Shown in pieces: positions 36,676 through 45,419 of a stretch of 64,000 nucleotides of DNA. Source of the stretch: Pseudomonadales bacterium (GTDB lineage Bacteria; Pseudomonadota; Gammaproteobacteria; Pseudomonadales; Azotimanducaceae); NCBI GenBank assembly GCA_028285415.1, contig JANQPF010000005.1:638371-702370 (forward strand). Reading direction: 5' to 3'. Position 1 is the first letter of the stretch; every line of letters begins with the position of its first letter. Below the pieces are notes generated by a model, which made no database searches, had not been told where the DNA came from, and saw only the letters and a list, made by a program, of their open reading frames with translations. The position numbers and the translations under genes are program-made.

Positions 36676-37458
36676 ATGCGACAACTTGTTACCGTTCCCA
36701 CGATAACTCAGGGTCTTGATGCGCTGGGTGTGTCCAAAGGCTCGACCCTCATGGTTCACTGCGCGATGTCCAGCTTTGGTCGCGTTCAAGGTGGCGCACA
36801 AACCATCATTGAAGCGCTTACCACAACCGTTAGCGATTCGGGCACCCTCGTAATGCCGACGCTTACGAATGGACGGTTCGATCCGAGTGAGTGGGGAAAT
36901 CCCCCAGCACCGGAGGAACACTGGCACCGAATCAGGTTTGAAACACCGGCGTTTCACCCTCAGAAAACGCCGACAGATCACACTATGAGCGCCGTGTACG
37001 AACTTTTCCGCACATGGCCCGATGCCTTGCGTACCAATCACCCGCACTCCTCAGTAGCAGCATGGGGGCAGCATAGAGACCGGATTGTCAGGGTACATAA
37101 GCTCGAAGAGCGCTTTGGGGATTCGTCACCGCTCGGTGTTCTTTACGAACTGGATGCCCAGGTTTTGTTTCTTGGTACGACCTATTCGACCAATACGTGT
37201 TTCCATCTGGCTGAATATCGCCAGCCTGATCCGCCCGTCAGGGAATTCCTGATCGTTCAAGGCGATGATGAAAACAGAAGATTAACCTCATACGAGGATG
37301 TTGATACCGACAGCAGTGTCTTCGAGACCATTGGGGCTGATTTCGAGAGGGAACGCAAAGTCAGGATAGGGCGTATTGGCTCAGCAACCTGCAGACTATT
37401 CAGCTTCCGGGAAGCGGTGGATTTTGCCGTCAATTGGCTCACGCACCGAAAAGAATGA
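36676..37458 (+). CDS. AAC(3)-family aminoglycoside N-acetyltransferase
   Basis: 260 aa from ATG 36676 (GGGAGA eight bases upstream); ATG 36661 is an alternative. Antibiotic-acetyltransferase fold: L-D-A-L-G-V-S-K-G-S-T-L-M-V-H, G-G-A-Q-T-I-I-E-A-L, G-T-L-V-M-P-T, catalytic His in N-H-P-H-S-S-V-A-A-W-G, and L-G-T-T-Y-S-T-N-T-C-F-H-L-A-E-Y. All family landmarks are present. Acetylates the 3-amino group of aminoglycosides in known members; actual specificity untested here. Confidence 0.88.
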   Translation: MRQLVTVPTITQGLDALGVSKGSTLMVHCAMSSFGRVQGGAQTIIEALTTTVSDSGTLVMPTLTNGRFDPSEWGNPPAPEEHWHRIRFETPAFHPQKTPTDHTMSAVYELFRTWPDALRTNHPHSSVAAWGQHRDRIVRVHKLEERFGDSSPLGVLYELDAQVLFLGTTYSTNTCFHLAEYRQPDPPVREFLIVQGDDENRRLTSYEDVDTDSSVFETIGADFERERKVRIGRIGSATCRLFSFREAVDFAVNWLTHRKE

Positions 37459-37537
37459 CCGACCGTGTCTGGTCGATGTCGTGACATCAGTAGCTACCTT
37501 CTGAGTGGGCCCGTCACCAACCCTGAGTCGACATTCC
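37453..37537 (+). repeat. Palindromic repeat after the AAC(3) gene
   Basis: Begins GAATGACCG, overlapping the AAC(3) stop, as does the strong copy at 58121; shares CTGGTCGA. The right end, GTCGACATTC, is near-complementary to the left end, so the element is an imperfect palindrome of about 85 bases. Confidence 0.5.
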
Positions 37538-37860
37538 TAGAGACAATTACCCTTTGAGCATTCGATCAAAAGAGCGATAGCGATACCAACGGGATAAAGT
37601 ACGGGCGGTGCAGTTACGAGGACCCACCACACCCTTAGTGTCCTGATAGCCAATATCACAGTCAGGCCCCATACAGAAACGGTGATCCAGAACAACCAGG
37701 CCCGGTGGCCAAGAGCCAATTCTAACCAGCCGTACTCGAGCTGTGATTGCCACAAGGGCATTGCGACTGCTATGAAAATTGGAACTGCTACCAATAGGTA
37801 ACGTAATCGCCCCTTTTCTGCAGGCACGGGAACGTTCTCCAAAGGGTGGTCTCCTGCCAC
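37537..37860 (-). CDS. Small three-helix membrane protein, unknown
   Basis: 107 aa, GTG start at 37860 with AAGTGAG upstream, 11 bases after the hydrolase gene on the same strand. Three hydrophobic helices: Y-L-L-V-A-V-P-I-F-I-A-V, W-L-F-W-I-T-V-S-V-W-G-L and V-L-Y-P-V-G-I-A-I-A-L-L. No family recognised. Confidence 0.55.
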   Translation of the reverse strand: MAGDHPLENVPVPAEKGRLRYLLVAVPIFIAVAMPLWQSQLEYGWLELALGHRAWLFWITVSVWGLTVILAIRTLRVWWVLVTAPPVLYPVGIAIALLIECSKGNCL

Positions 37861-37871
37861 CTCACTTACCC

Positions 37872-38804
37872 TTACTCGGCAGATTTCGGTTTATCAACTA
37901 ACTTGGCGCGGAAAAAATCTCTAATTTTGCCGATAACAACATGACCGTTGTTCCTGACGGAATGATCATCGTTCAGAACTACGTGCTCGAATTGGTGTTC
38001 GAACGACTTTTCGATTAGCCGGTTCATAGAGATCTGCGCGAGTTGAGTTGATGGCCAAACGTGATCTTTTGAGACTGAGATCAGAAGTACAGGACCATTG
38101 ATGTTTTCCACCGCAATTGTCGCCTCTTTCACTAACTCTTCTTGCGCCAGACTATCGCGGTATAGATTGATCCATTTCTCATCTGCCTCAAAGAGCGGTC
38201 CTCGTTGATACGGAACGAACGGCACGAGCTTACCTTTGTAAGACCATGATGATGTTTTCTGAAAGGGTTTGCTTTGCCAAACAACGCCGCTTGGGAGAGA
38301 TGCGGCGACGGCTTTTATCCGTGGTTCAATCGAAGCGAACATGAGCGCCAGTTCGCCGCCCTTTGAACCACCCAGGAAACCTATTCTGGACCCATCGAGG
38401 TCCGGGTGTTGCTCGATGTAGTCGACAGCCTTCTGGAAGTATTCCAGCGGGATCAGTTCCAACTTCTCAGGTAGTCCCTCCTCGCCGAAATAGCCCAGAC
38501 CGAGTATCGCAGCCCCACTTGGAGCGAATGCTGCGCCTGAGGCTTTTGCGGTTCCTGTTCCCCCCTCTGATCCGCCTACCGAGATAACCACGGGATGTGG
38601 ACCAGTCGTAAGCGGTAGATACAGATATCCGACTAGACCTGAATCATCCACCTTCGAGCAGGTGAATTCCTTGCCGGGTTCAATACCAGCCTCTTTGACC
38701 ATAGCTGCCATGTCATCCAGAAACTCACACGGTTGAGGCTCAGCATGTAAGGGGGTGACTGCCAGTCCGGCTGCCAACGAAACAAAGGCAACAACTCTCT
38801 TCAT
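37872..38804 (-). CDS. BAAT/acyl-CoA thioester hydrolase-like exported hydrolase
   Basis: 310 aa; signal peptide 1-21. G-G-S-K-G-G with Ser147, and G-F-L-G-G-S preceded by G-S-R-I, then candidate Asp near 246 in S-V-S-K-D-H-V-W and His near 287. The C-terminal domain resembles BAAT (bile-acid CoA:amino-acid N-acyltransferase)/acyl-CoA thioesterase proteins. Substrate unknown. Confidence 0.8.
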   Translation of the reverse strand: MKRVVAFVSLAAGLAVTPLHAEPQPCEFLDDMAAMVKEAGIEPGKEFTCSKVDDSGLVGYLYLPLTTGPHPVVISVGGSEGGTGTAKASGAAFAPSGAAILGLGYFGEEGLPEKLELIPLEYFQKAVDYIEQHPDLDGSRIGFLGGSKGGELALMFASIEPRIKAVAASLPSGVVWQSKPFQKTSSWSYKGKLVPFVPYQRGPLFEADEKWINLYRDSLAQEELVKEATIAVENINGPVLLISVSKDHVWPSTQLAQISMNRLIEKSFEHQFEHVVLNDDHSVRNNGHVVIGKIRDFFRAKLVDKPKSAE

Positions 38805-38933
38805 CTCCTGATTCTAGCAAGAAGCGAATTTCGATTGTTGGCAGCATATGCGTTTGCGCACAAATGTTAGTCGGTGGAGACATTCTGGTCAGACACGGGT
38901 ATGTTGATTCGCAATTGTCTTTGGAAATCTCTC

Positions 38934-39764
38934 ATGAGCATCAAAACGTTTCTGTTACTGCTCATTCTTATTCCTCACATTGGCGTTGCGACGAGTGACC
39001 ACAAATGGGAATTCACAGAGATTCACGGTAATACCATCGCATGGTCATGCGAGGGGGAGGGCAGGCCAACAGTTCTGCTGATTGCGGGCAGCGGCTTAGA
39101 TGCGCACGGATCGTTCGGTCGCATCTACCACGGCTACGAAGGTCCTGGAAAAATCTGTTTTTACGACAGAGCCGGGATGGGGCTCAGCACCTTCGAAAAC
39201 CCGGCGCCAAAGACCTTAGACGAGATGGCGAATGAGCTATCCGCCTTGATAGCACATCACAAATGGAAAGAATTGGTTCTCGTTCCCCATTCATTTGGCG
39301 GCATGATCGCTCGTAAATACGCCGCGCTCAATCCCGAGGGCGTTCGCGGCATCTTGTTTGTTGATTCCAATCACGAAGATTGGCTGGGGATGATGCAGGG
39401 CCAAGTGGTTGATTCTGACTGGGCGATCATGGAGCGGATCATGGATTGGAATGTCCGCACATTTTATGAGGATATTAGAGAGGCTGAACGTTCGGTAAGA
39501 AAAGCAACAATAGATGATCAAACCCCGATCACATTGATTTCACGCGGTGTGCCGCACACGCAAATCCGGTTAGAGAAAATGACCTACGCGGGCATACGAG
39601 CGTACGAAGCGACGTTCATAGAAACGCAAAAAAGAATCCTGCATCTTTCCGAGGACTCTAGACATGTCATCGCGGAAGCTTCTTCACACATGATCAACGA
39701 CTACGATCCTTGGCTTGTCATCGAAGAAATAGAACTTCTGGTTAAGCGTGCTATGTCTGAATGA
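38934..39764 (+). CDS. Exported alpha/beta hydrolase
   Basis: 276 aa from ATG 38934; the more upstream ATGs (38874, 38901) are less likely. Signal peptide 1-20, nucleophile elbow P-H-S-F-G-G with Ser120, opening loop A-G-S-G, and Y-D-R-A-G-M-G-L-S. Typical haloperoxidase/esterase-type fold; function unknown. ATGA overlap with the GNAT that follows suggests cotranslation. Confidence 0.85.
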   Translation: MSIKTFLLLLILIPHIGVATSDHKWEFTEIHGNTIAWSCEGEGRPTVLLIAGSGLDAHGSFGRIYHGYEGPGKICFYDRAGMGLSTFENPAPKTLDEMANELSALIAHHKWKELVLVPHSFGGMIARKYAALNPEGVRGILFVDSNHEDWLGMMQGQVVDSDWAIMERIMDWNVRTFYEDIREAERSVRKATIDDQTPITLISRGVPHTQIRLEKMTYAGIRAYEATFIETQKRILHLSEDSRHVIAEASSHMINDYDPWLVIEEIELLVKRAMSE

Positions 39765-40189
39765 GCGTGCGTATTTCTACAGACAAAGCGCAACTGGATA
39801 TCGCCTTCATTCACGGTTTTCTTACGCGCTCGTATTGGTCTGAATCGATTTCCGAAGAAACCGTACGCAAGTCGATCGATCACTCGATGTGCTTTGGAGT
39901 TTTCGAGGCTGGCCAGCAAATTGGGTTTGCAAGAGTGATTACGGACTACTGCACATTCGCCTACCTCGCCGATGTCTTTATCGATACTAACCAGAGTGGC
40001 AAAGGCTATGGCAAAGCGTTGATGCGTTACATTCGAGCACATGCAGATCTTCAGTCGATAAAGAGGTGGCACCTTGTCACCAAGGACGCCCAGGGTTTGT
40101 ACCAACAATTCGGATTTCAAATCGTCGAGTTTCCAGAGCAGCATATGGAAATCGCGACCCCAAGTTTTTTCAAGAACACATCGAGTTGA
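39761..40189 (+). CDS. GNAT-family acetyltransferase (tandem copy 1)
   Basis: 142 aa. Loop Q-S-G-K-G-Y-G-K-A-L-M matches the GNAT acetyl-CoA motif, then L-Y-Q-Q-F-G-F. Begins inside the stop of the hydrolase. Residues 1-60 resemble the next gene (M-S-[VI]-R-[IL]-S; H-x-F-L; G-F-A-R) so the two are probably an old tandem duplication. Confidence 0.85.
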   Translation: MSVRISTDKAQLDIAFIHGFLTRSYWSESISEETVRKSIDHSMCFGVFEAGQQIGFARVITDYCTFAYLADVFIDTNQSGKGYGKALMRYIRAHADLQSIKRWHLVTKDAQGLYQQFGFQIVEFPEQHMEIATPSFFKNTSS

Positions 40190-40193
40190 GAAA

Positions 40194-40634
40194 ATGAGCA
40201 TTCGCTTATCTGACAAGTCAGAAGAAGTAGACTTCGAGTTTGTACACCGCTTCTTATCTGGTGAATCCATTTGGGCAGATGGTATCGGGAGAGACACCCA
40301 AAAACGTGCAATCGCCAACAGCCTTTGCATCAGCGCTTTTCAGGATGAGCTGCAAATTGGGTTTGCTCGAGCTGTGACAGATTATGCTACGTTTGTCTGG
40401 ATAGATGATGTGTTTGTTGATCCGGAGGCTCGCCGCAGCGGCGTTGCCAAACTTCTCATCCAGACGATTGTTGAGCACCCTGAATTGGATTCAGTGGCGT
40501 CATGGTGGTTATCGTCCAGTAGTCCGAACGCGCGCGCATTGTTTGAACAATTTGGCTTCGAGGTTCCTGAAAAAGAGCGAATCGCCAAATGGATGGGTCG
40601 CCCGAAAGTAAAGTCGGAGGCATATCGTACGTGA
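40194..40634 (+). CDS. GNAT-family acetyltransferase (tandem copy 2)
   Basis: 146 aa from ATG 40194, 4 bases after the previous stop. Motif R-R-S-G-V-A-K-L-L plus A-R-A-L-F-E-Q-F-G-F. Same domain layout as the preceding protein, including Q-I-G-F-A-R before the core. The stop sits in the left arm of a hairpin. Confidence 0.85.
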   Translation: MSIRLSDKSEEVDFEFVHRFLSGESIWADGIGRDTQKRAIANSLCISAFQDELQIGFARAVTDYATFVWIDDVFVDPEARRSGVAKLLIQTIVEHPELDSVASWWLSSSSPNARALFEQFGFEVPEKERIAKWMGRPKVKSEAYRT

Positions 40635-40655
40635 CGGAGGATCTGTTCACGTACG
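40626..40655 (+). terminator. Hairpin spanning the stop of GNAT copy 2
   Basis: CGTACGTGA at 40626-40634 contains the TGA stop; exact complement TCACGTACG at 40647-40655; 12-base spacer. Followed by TTAGA only, so intrinsic termination is weak. Confidence 0.45.
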
Positions 40656-40682
40656 TTAGATGAGCTGTTTGGAAGTGCACGC

Positions 40683-41144
40683 TTGAGAAGTCAGCAAACG
40701 CACATACGTCCAGCGACTCAACGGGACTTGGAATCCATAAAGGCTTGTGCTCATTTAGCCTACTCGAAATACGTCGAGCGTATAAGCAAAGAACCGGCGC
40801 CGATGCGGGCAGAATTTCGCACCCAGATAGACCTGGGGTACGTGTTTGTTGCGAACCTCAATGCCCGTTTCGCGGGCTATGTTGTGTTCTATCCGGAGGG
40901 AGACCATCTGCACCTTGAAAATGTAGCCGTTCTCCCAACGCACACTGGAAAAGGGGTAGGCAGCGCATTGATTAGATTCGTAGAGCTTTGTGCCAGCAGT
41001 CAGGGATATAGTGCGGTGGAGCTGTATACCAATGAAGCAATGACTGAGAACTTGCGCATGTATCCAAGACTAGGTTACGCCGAGATTCGCAGGGCAGAGC
41101 AAGACGGCTTTGAGCGTGTGTTTTTTCGCAAAGATGACCTTTAG
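40683..41144 (+). CDS. GNAT-family acetyltransferase
   Basis: 153 aa from TTG 40683 with GGAAG upstream. Motif T-G-K-G-V-G-S-A-L-I, core V-A-V-L-P, and late R-M-Y-P-R-L-G-Y typical of amino-acid or small-molecule GNATs. Not closely similar to the preceding tandem pair. Its stop overlaps the HXXEE gene. Confidence 0.83.
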   Translation: MRSQQTHIRPATQRDLESIKACAHLAYSKYVERISKEPAPMRAEFRTQIDLGYVFVANLNARFAGYVVFYPEGDHLHLENVAVLPTHTGKGVGSALIRFVELCASSQGYSAVELYTNEAMTENLRMYPRLGYAEIRRAEQDGFERVFFRKDDL

Positions 41145-41625
41145 CGTTGTCAGATGGACGCTCATCCCCGCGATTATTCTCCACAACCTTGAAGAGTGGT
41201 TGTTTGCACCTGACTTTTCGCAAGTACCAAACGCTTTCGGTTCCTCCGGCGTCTATTCGTCGGAGGTCTTTGAAATTGGACTAATAATTACGGCGCTTGT
41301 ACCAGCTGCATTCATTGCGTGGGCCTCAGCAGGTGAGCAAAGACAGTTCAAAGATTGGACTGTGTGCTGGATTGCGTCCATCTTCTTCGCCAATGCGTGC
41401 GTACCACATGTAGTTTTGTCGACTTTGGAAATGAGGTACACCCCTGGACTCGTCACGGCGTTGTGCTTACTCCTACCGATACCTGCTTGGCTTTTCCTCT
41501 TAGTACGAAGGGAAGACAGGCTGAGTCAACCGAAGCTGCTTGGTTCGGTTCTTATGGGCGTGCTCACCTTGCCAATCGCAATATTATCGACGCTCCAGGC
41601 GGCGAAGCTGATAGCAGAGATTTAG
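41134..41625 (+). CDS. HXXEE-domain membrane protein
   Basis: 163 aa from ATG 41134 (overlaps GNAT stop). H-N-L-E-E at the end of helix 1 is the signature of the HXXEE family (integral membrane, unknown function, seen in Gram-positive and some Gram-negative islands). About five helices. Role unknown. Confidence 0.75.
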   Translation: MTFSVVRWTLIPAIILHNLEEWLFAPDFSQVPNAFGSSGVYSSEVFEIGLIITALVPAAFIAWASAGEQRQFKDWTVCWIASIFFANACVPHVVLSTLEMRYTPGLVTALCLLLPIPAWLFLLVRREDRLSQPKLLGSVLMGVLTLPIAILSTLQAAKLIAEI

Positions 41626-41716
41626 AAAGGATCAGGACCCAAAGCGATCGTTCACCAGTTACCCGATTAACGCTATGCTCAAACTTAGTCCGTGACAGTT
41701 TGGGTTTCTCCAGAAT

Positions 41717-42883
41717 GTGAATCAGGGAATCTCTTTGTGGGATTTAGCGCTTACTAATCTCTTCCGAAAGCCCGTGCGGACGTGCCTTACCGCATCTACG
41801 TTGTTTTTCGGGTTTGTCTTGTTTGTCCTCTTGCAATCAATGTGGATTGAACTTGCATCGCTCGAAGAGAGCTTGGATAAACGACTGGTTGTCGGCCGTG
41901 CGCATCCATTTGCGTATTTACTGCCGTATGGTTTTCTTGAGGAAGTACGAAAGATCGAAGGGGTGGAAATTGCTGCTCCACGGCTGGGTGCCGGGTGTCG
42001 ACAGCCGGCTTCTAATCAAAGCCACGCCTGTTTTGCGGTCGAGCCAGAGTCGCTGTTGGCCGTTCTGGACAGCGTGTACCTCCCGTCTGCTTCGCTGACT
42101 GCGTTTTCGCAGGTGAGAACAGGCGCCGTGGTGACAGATAGCCTTGCCGCAAAGCTTGGCTGGCAGATTGGTGATGCAGTTTCGGTGACCATTATGCAAT
42201 CGCCGCGAAAAAACGGGTCCGATGTATGGGAGTTCCAACTGGTCGGCGTTCTTACCTCCACCAAAGAAGAAACGCTCGGGGAGGCCCTTTACTACAACAT
42301 CGCTTATCTCGATGAGGGTTCCGCTGCCGGCGTAAGCACGCTGGGAGCGATACAGGTGGTGGCATCCTCCGTCGATGAGATCGACGACGTTTCGAAGCGA
42401 ATCGACAATCACTTCAGCATCAGTTCAACGCCCACCATGACCGTAAGCCGTTCTTATCTGGCGCGAAACTCGGCACAAAGGTTGGGAGACCTCAATCAAA
42501 TCATCACCCTCGTTCTTTCAGCTGCGCTTTTCTCGGTGTTGATCGTTGCCGGCAACACGTCAATTCAGGGCGCTAGGGAGAGAACCGCAGAACTCGCGAC
42601 GATGAAAGCAATGGGGTTCAGCGATGGCGCACTGTCCATCATGTTGTTGAAAGAGAATGTGATGTTGTGTTTTGCCAGCGCGATGGTAGCCCTCGCAGTC
42701 GGGTATTTCGTTACTCCGATAGTGAGTACAACGGGTTTAACAATGCTTGGACGGTTAGACCTTGGCATGACTGTGGTTGGTTTGACGTTGGCGATTGCCC
42801 TTGTGCTTGCCCTCATGACTAGCCTGCTGCCTGTCATGAGCATACTGGGACGCTCACCTTCCGACGGTTTGAGAGACGCCTAG
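41717..42883 (+). CDS. ABC transporter permease (FtsX/MacB-like), subunit 1
   Basis: 388 aa, GTG start. N-terminal helix, large periplasmic domain about 55-250 with G-D-x-V-S-V region, then three C-terminal helices with the FtsX motif A-R-E-R-T-A-E-L-A-T-M-K-A-M-G-F. This is the layout of LolC/MacB-type permeases. No ABC ATPase or adaptor gene is adjacent. Functions with the next gene, separated by one base. Confidence 0.85.
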   Translation: MNQGISLWDLALTNLFRKPVRTCLTASTLFFGFVLFVLLQSMWIELASLEESLDKRLVVGRAHPFAYLLPYGFLEEVRKIEGVEIAAPRLGAGCRQPASNQSHACFAVEPESLLAVLDSVYLPSASLTAFSQVRTGAVVTDSLAAKLGWQIGDAVSVTIMQSPRKNGSDVWEFQLVGVLTSTKEETLGEALYYNIAYLDEGSAAGVSTLGAIQVVASSVDEIDDVSKRIDNHFSISSTPTMTVSRSYLARNSAQRLGDLNQIITLVLSAALFSVLIVAGNTSIQGARERTAELATMKAMGFSDGALSIMLLKENVMLCFASAMVALAVGYFVTPIVSTTGLTMLGRLDLGMTVVGLTLAIALVLALMTSLLPVMSILGRSPSDGLRDA

Positions 42884-42884
42884 C

Positions 42885-44036
42885 ATGTTTGACCGAATCG
42901 TCGCCATTTCGCTGATGAACCTCCAGAACGTTCCTCACCGCCTCGGTTCTTCGTCGCTGATTGTTGTAGGAACGGCAGGCATTGTTTGTGTGCTCTGCGG
43001 TCTGTTTGCAATGAGCTCCGGGCTTGAAGGTGTAACCAGAGTGGGCGGTGCGAACGAGCGAGTGTTGATGTTGAGCAAAGGCACACCGCACGAGTTTGGG
43101 AGTTATATTCCGGCGGAGACAGCGGATTTGCTGAATCAGTTAGACGGTTTCATGGTTCGCAGCAAAGAACGACTGATTGCAATTCGCCAGAAAAACCAAG
43201 AGCGAGGGCGGGATGATTACATCCTGGTGCGTGGTCTTGGGCAGGACTGGAAGAAATTACGCTCTGAAGTCGAGGTAGTACAAGGGCGAACGTTTAGCCC
43301 AGGTCGAGCGGAAGCGATAGTCGGACGCGCCCTCCTTCACGAGTTTCCGGAATACGGCATTGGTAAGACGATACCTTTTTATCAAGGTGACCTGAGTGTT
43401 GTCGGTGTTTTTGAAGCAAACGGAAACCTCTCAGAGTCCGAGGCGTTCACGGACCTCAGTATTGTGGCAGACCGCTACGGCGGTAACTTCACACACACTG
43501 TTCGCGGGCAGCTCGCGTCTCCGAGTGACTTTGGTTCCGTCGCAGCACAATTGGACCGGATTACCCAGGGCTATTTGCGGTTGGTGTGGGAAGCGAGCGT
43601 GTTGCCTGAACATGTAAAGGAACGCACAACCATGATTGAGAACTTCGCTACGGTAGTGATCACGATCATGGCTCTAGGTGCTGTGACCGCATCTCTTGCC
43701 AGCATGACTGGGTCCGTTGAATCGCGAACACGTGAAATCGCAACTTTGCGCGCTCTTGGTTTCGGCAATGGGCCTGTGGCTGTCTCCATACTGGTTGAAG
43801 CCTGCGTGTTGTCGGCTCTAGGCGCGGCAATTGGCGTCGCGTTAGTCTTTGCCTTCCTGGATGGTGTAGAGGCAGCGACGCGTGGGGGTCTGGGTAACAC
43901 GCTGCTATTCAGATTTGACGTAGACGCAATGACGGTCGCCCGCTGCGCTCTATTGGCAATGTTCCTGGCGTTCTGCGGTGCTGCTGCTGCAACGATGAGG
44001 GTGGTTCGGCTTCCGGTAGTGCAGTCTCTTAGCTAG
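42885..44036 (+). CDS. ABC transporter permease (FtsX/MacB-like), subunit 2
   Basis: 383 aa, ATG 42885. Same layout as the partner: helix, periplasmic domain (about 50-250), three helices, with the coupling-helix motif E-S-R-T-R-E-I-A-T-L-R-A-L-G-F. The two permeases would form the membrane half of a lipoprotein- or antimicrobial-export-like ABC system, but the ATPase must lie elsewhere if it is functional. Confidence 0.85.
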   Translation: MFDRIVAISLMNLQNVPHRLGSSSLIVVGTAGIVCVLCGLFAMSSGLEGVTRVGGANERVLMLSKGTPHEFGSYIPAETADLLNQLDGFMVRSKERLIAIRQKNQERGRDDYILVRGLGQDWKKLRSEVEVVQGRTFSPGRAEAIVGRALLHEFPEYGIGKTIPFYQGDLSVVGVFEANGNLSESEAFTDLSIVADRYGGNFTHTVRGQLASPSDFGSVAAQLDRITQGYLRLVWEASVLPEHVKERTTMIENFATVVITIMALGAVTASLASMTGSVESRTREIATLRALGFGNGPVAVSILVEACVLSALGAAIGVALVFAFLDGVEAATRGGLGNTLLFRFDVDAMTVARCALLAMFLAFCGAAAATMRVVRLPVVQSLS

Positions 44037-44118
44037 AACTTTTGAGGTCGCGAACGATTCCTTGAGTGGCCAGTTCCAACCCACTGCACACGTTCGGGCT
44101 GTAAGGTACCCTCTTTCA

Positions 44119-44727
44119 ATGCATAAGCTCATTCTTTTTGATATTGGTCACGTGCTTGTTGAGTTAACAGGCACTGCGCTCATCAAGAAGTTCGCGAATC
44201 TCGAACTCAGCGATCAGCACATACATACGACATGGACAACCGTACCTGGGGTAAGGCGATTCGAGACTGGGTTGTGTGGCGAGACTGAGTTCGCGAAAGG
44301 TGTGATCGCTTTCTACGACCTCAGGTGCAGTGTCGATGAATTCGTGCATCACTTTCGCAATGCTGCTGAAAGAAAGTTCGATGGAGTAGATGGGTTTCTA
44401 GAGACCCTCGCCGCTAGTCATGAATTGGCGTGCCTTACGAATACGAATCCACTTCAGTGGCCGAGGATTAGTGAGGAGTTTGGCCTGGGAGCCTATTTCA
44501 CAAAGCAATATGTTTCGTATCAGCTGGGCTTGATGAAGCCCAACCCTGCGATTTATGACCACGTGATAGGGGATTGCGGGCTTTCCCCTCGAGAAATTTT
44601 ATTTGTAGACGACAACGCGAACAATTGTGCTGCAGCTCGAACGATCGGTATTGATACTTGTCACGTTAAGAGTTTCGAGGACACTCGATCGCAGATTTTC
44701 GGAAAGCTTGGGATAGCGTTCGAATGA
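44119..44727 (+). CDS. HAD-superfamily hydrolase
   Basis: 202 aa from ATG 44119. F-D-I-G-H-V-L-V near the N-terminus (first Asp at residue 7, next position Gly rather than the second Asp), then T-N-T-N, K-P-N-P-A-I-Y and F-V-D-D-N-A-N-N. This is the HAD-IA layout. The missing second Asp in D-x-D is common in the 'D-I-G' subgroup. Overlaps the next gene by 4 bases, suggesting a nucleotide-related two-gene unit. Confidence 0.82.
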   Translation: MHKLILFDIGHVLVELTGTALIKKFANLELSDQHIHTTWTTVPGVRRFETGLCGETEFAKGVIAFYDLRCSVDEFVHHFRNAAERKFDGVDGFLETLAASHELACLTNTNPLQWPRISEEFGLGAYFTKQYVSYQLGLMKPNPAIYDHVIGDCGLSPREILFVDDNANNCAAARTIGIDTCHVKSFEDTRSQIFGKLGIAFE

Positions 44728-45419
44728 GTACATCAAAGAACCGAATAATAGTTGCGCTTGATTACGATGATGGTGACAAGGCATGGAATCTCGTAGAGCA
44801 ACTTGGCGATGAAGCGTGTTGTTTCAAAGTTGGATTGCAACTCTTGACTGCGGCTGGCCCACAGTTCGTGCGGAAACTCGTAGACGCAAACAAGCGCGTG
44901 TTTCTAGACTTGAAGACGTTTGAGATTCCAAACTCAGTAGCTGGTGCTGTCGATTCTGCTGGAGCATTGGGCGCGTCGATGGTAACAGTACATGCTTCTG
45001 GCGGTAGCAAAGCGCTCAACGCTGCAGTAAAGGCCGCAGAACCGTATCCGGATCTTATTGTACTTGGGCTCACGGTTGTTACGAGCATGAACGAATCGGA
45101 TCTTGCCGAAGTTGGGGTTAGAGGATCAGTCAAAGAGCAGGTGTTACGACTCGCGAAACTGACCGTCGATGCTGGTTGTCAGGGCGTAGTCGCATCGACG
45201 CTAGAAACCCAAGTACTTAGACGCGAGTTACCAAAAGAAACCTTGATCGTTACTCCTGGAATTCAACTCGACGGGGGAAAGTCAAATGACCAAGAGAGGG
45301 TCGCGACTCCGAAGGCAGCGATACAGGCTGGGGCAAGTTATTTGGTTATCGGTCGTGCAATTACAAAGGCGCTCGATCCAAAAGCTGCATTTCTGGACGC
45401 AGTAAATGGGATGCCCTGA
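44724..45419 (+). CDS. Orotidine 5'-phosphate decarboxylase homologue with altered active site
   Basis: 231 aa. Clear OMPDC fold: L-D at 12-13 (Asp13), Lys35 in F-K-V-G-L, G-x-D-x-x-x-D-Q type C-terminal phosphate loop, and V-I-G-R at the end. The catalytic signature D-x-K-x-x-D-I-P-N reads D62-L-K64-T-F-E67-I-P-N: the second-subunit Asp is Glu. G-I-R of the C-terminal loop is G-I-Q. This may be a diverged OMPDC-suprafamily enzyme rather than working PyrF. Overlaps the HAD gene. Confidence 0.75.
   Translation: MSTSKNRIIVALDYDDGDKAWNLVEQLGDEACCFKVGLQLLTAAGPQFVRKLVDANKRVFLDLKTFEIPNSVAGAVDSAGALGASMVTVHASGGSKALNAAVKAAEPYPDLIVLGLTVVTSMNESDLAEVGVRGSVKEQVLRLAKLTVDAGCQGVVASTLETQVLRRELPKETLIVTPGIQLDGGKSNDQERVATPKAAIQAGASYLVIGRAITKALDPKAAFLDAVNGMP

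Noticed and set aside
40683..41144. LuxI-type synthase among the GNATs
   Set aside because: LuxI shares the GNAT fold, but none of the six GNATs here shows the LuxI set of conserved Arg, Phe, Trp and Asp positions near the N-terminus.
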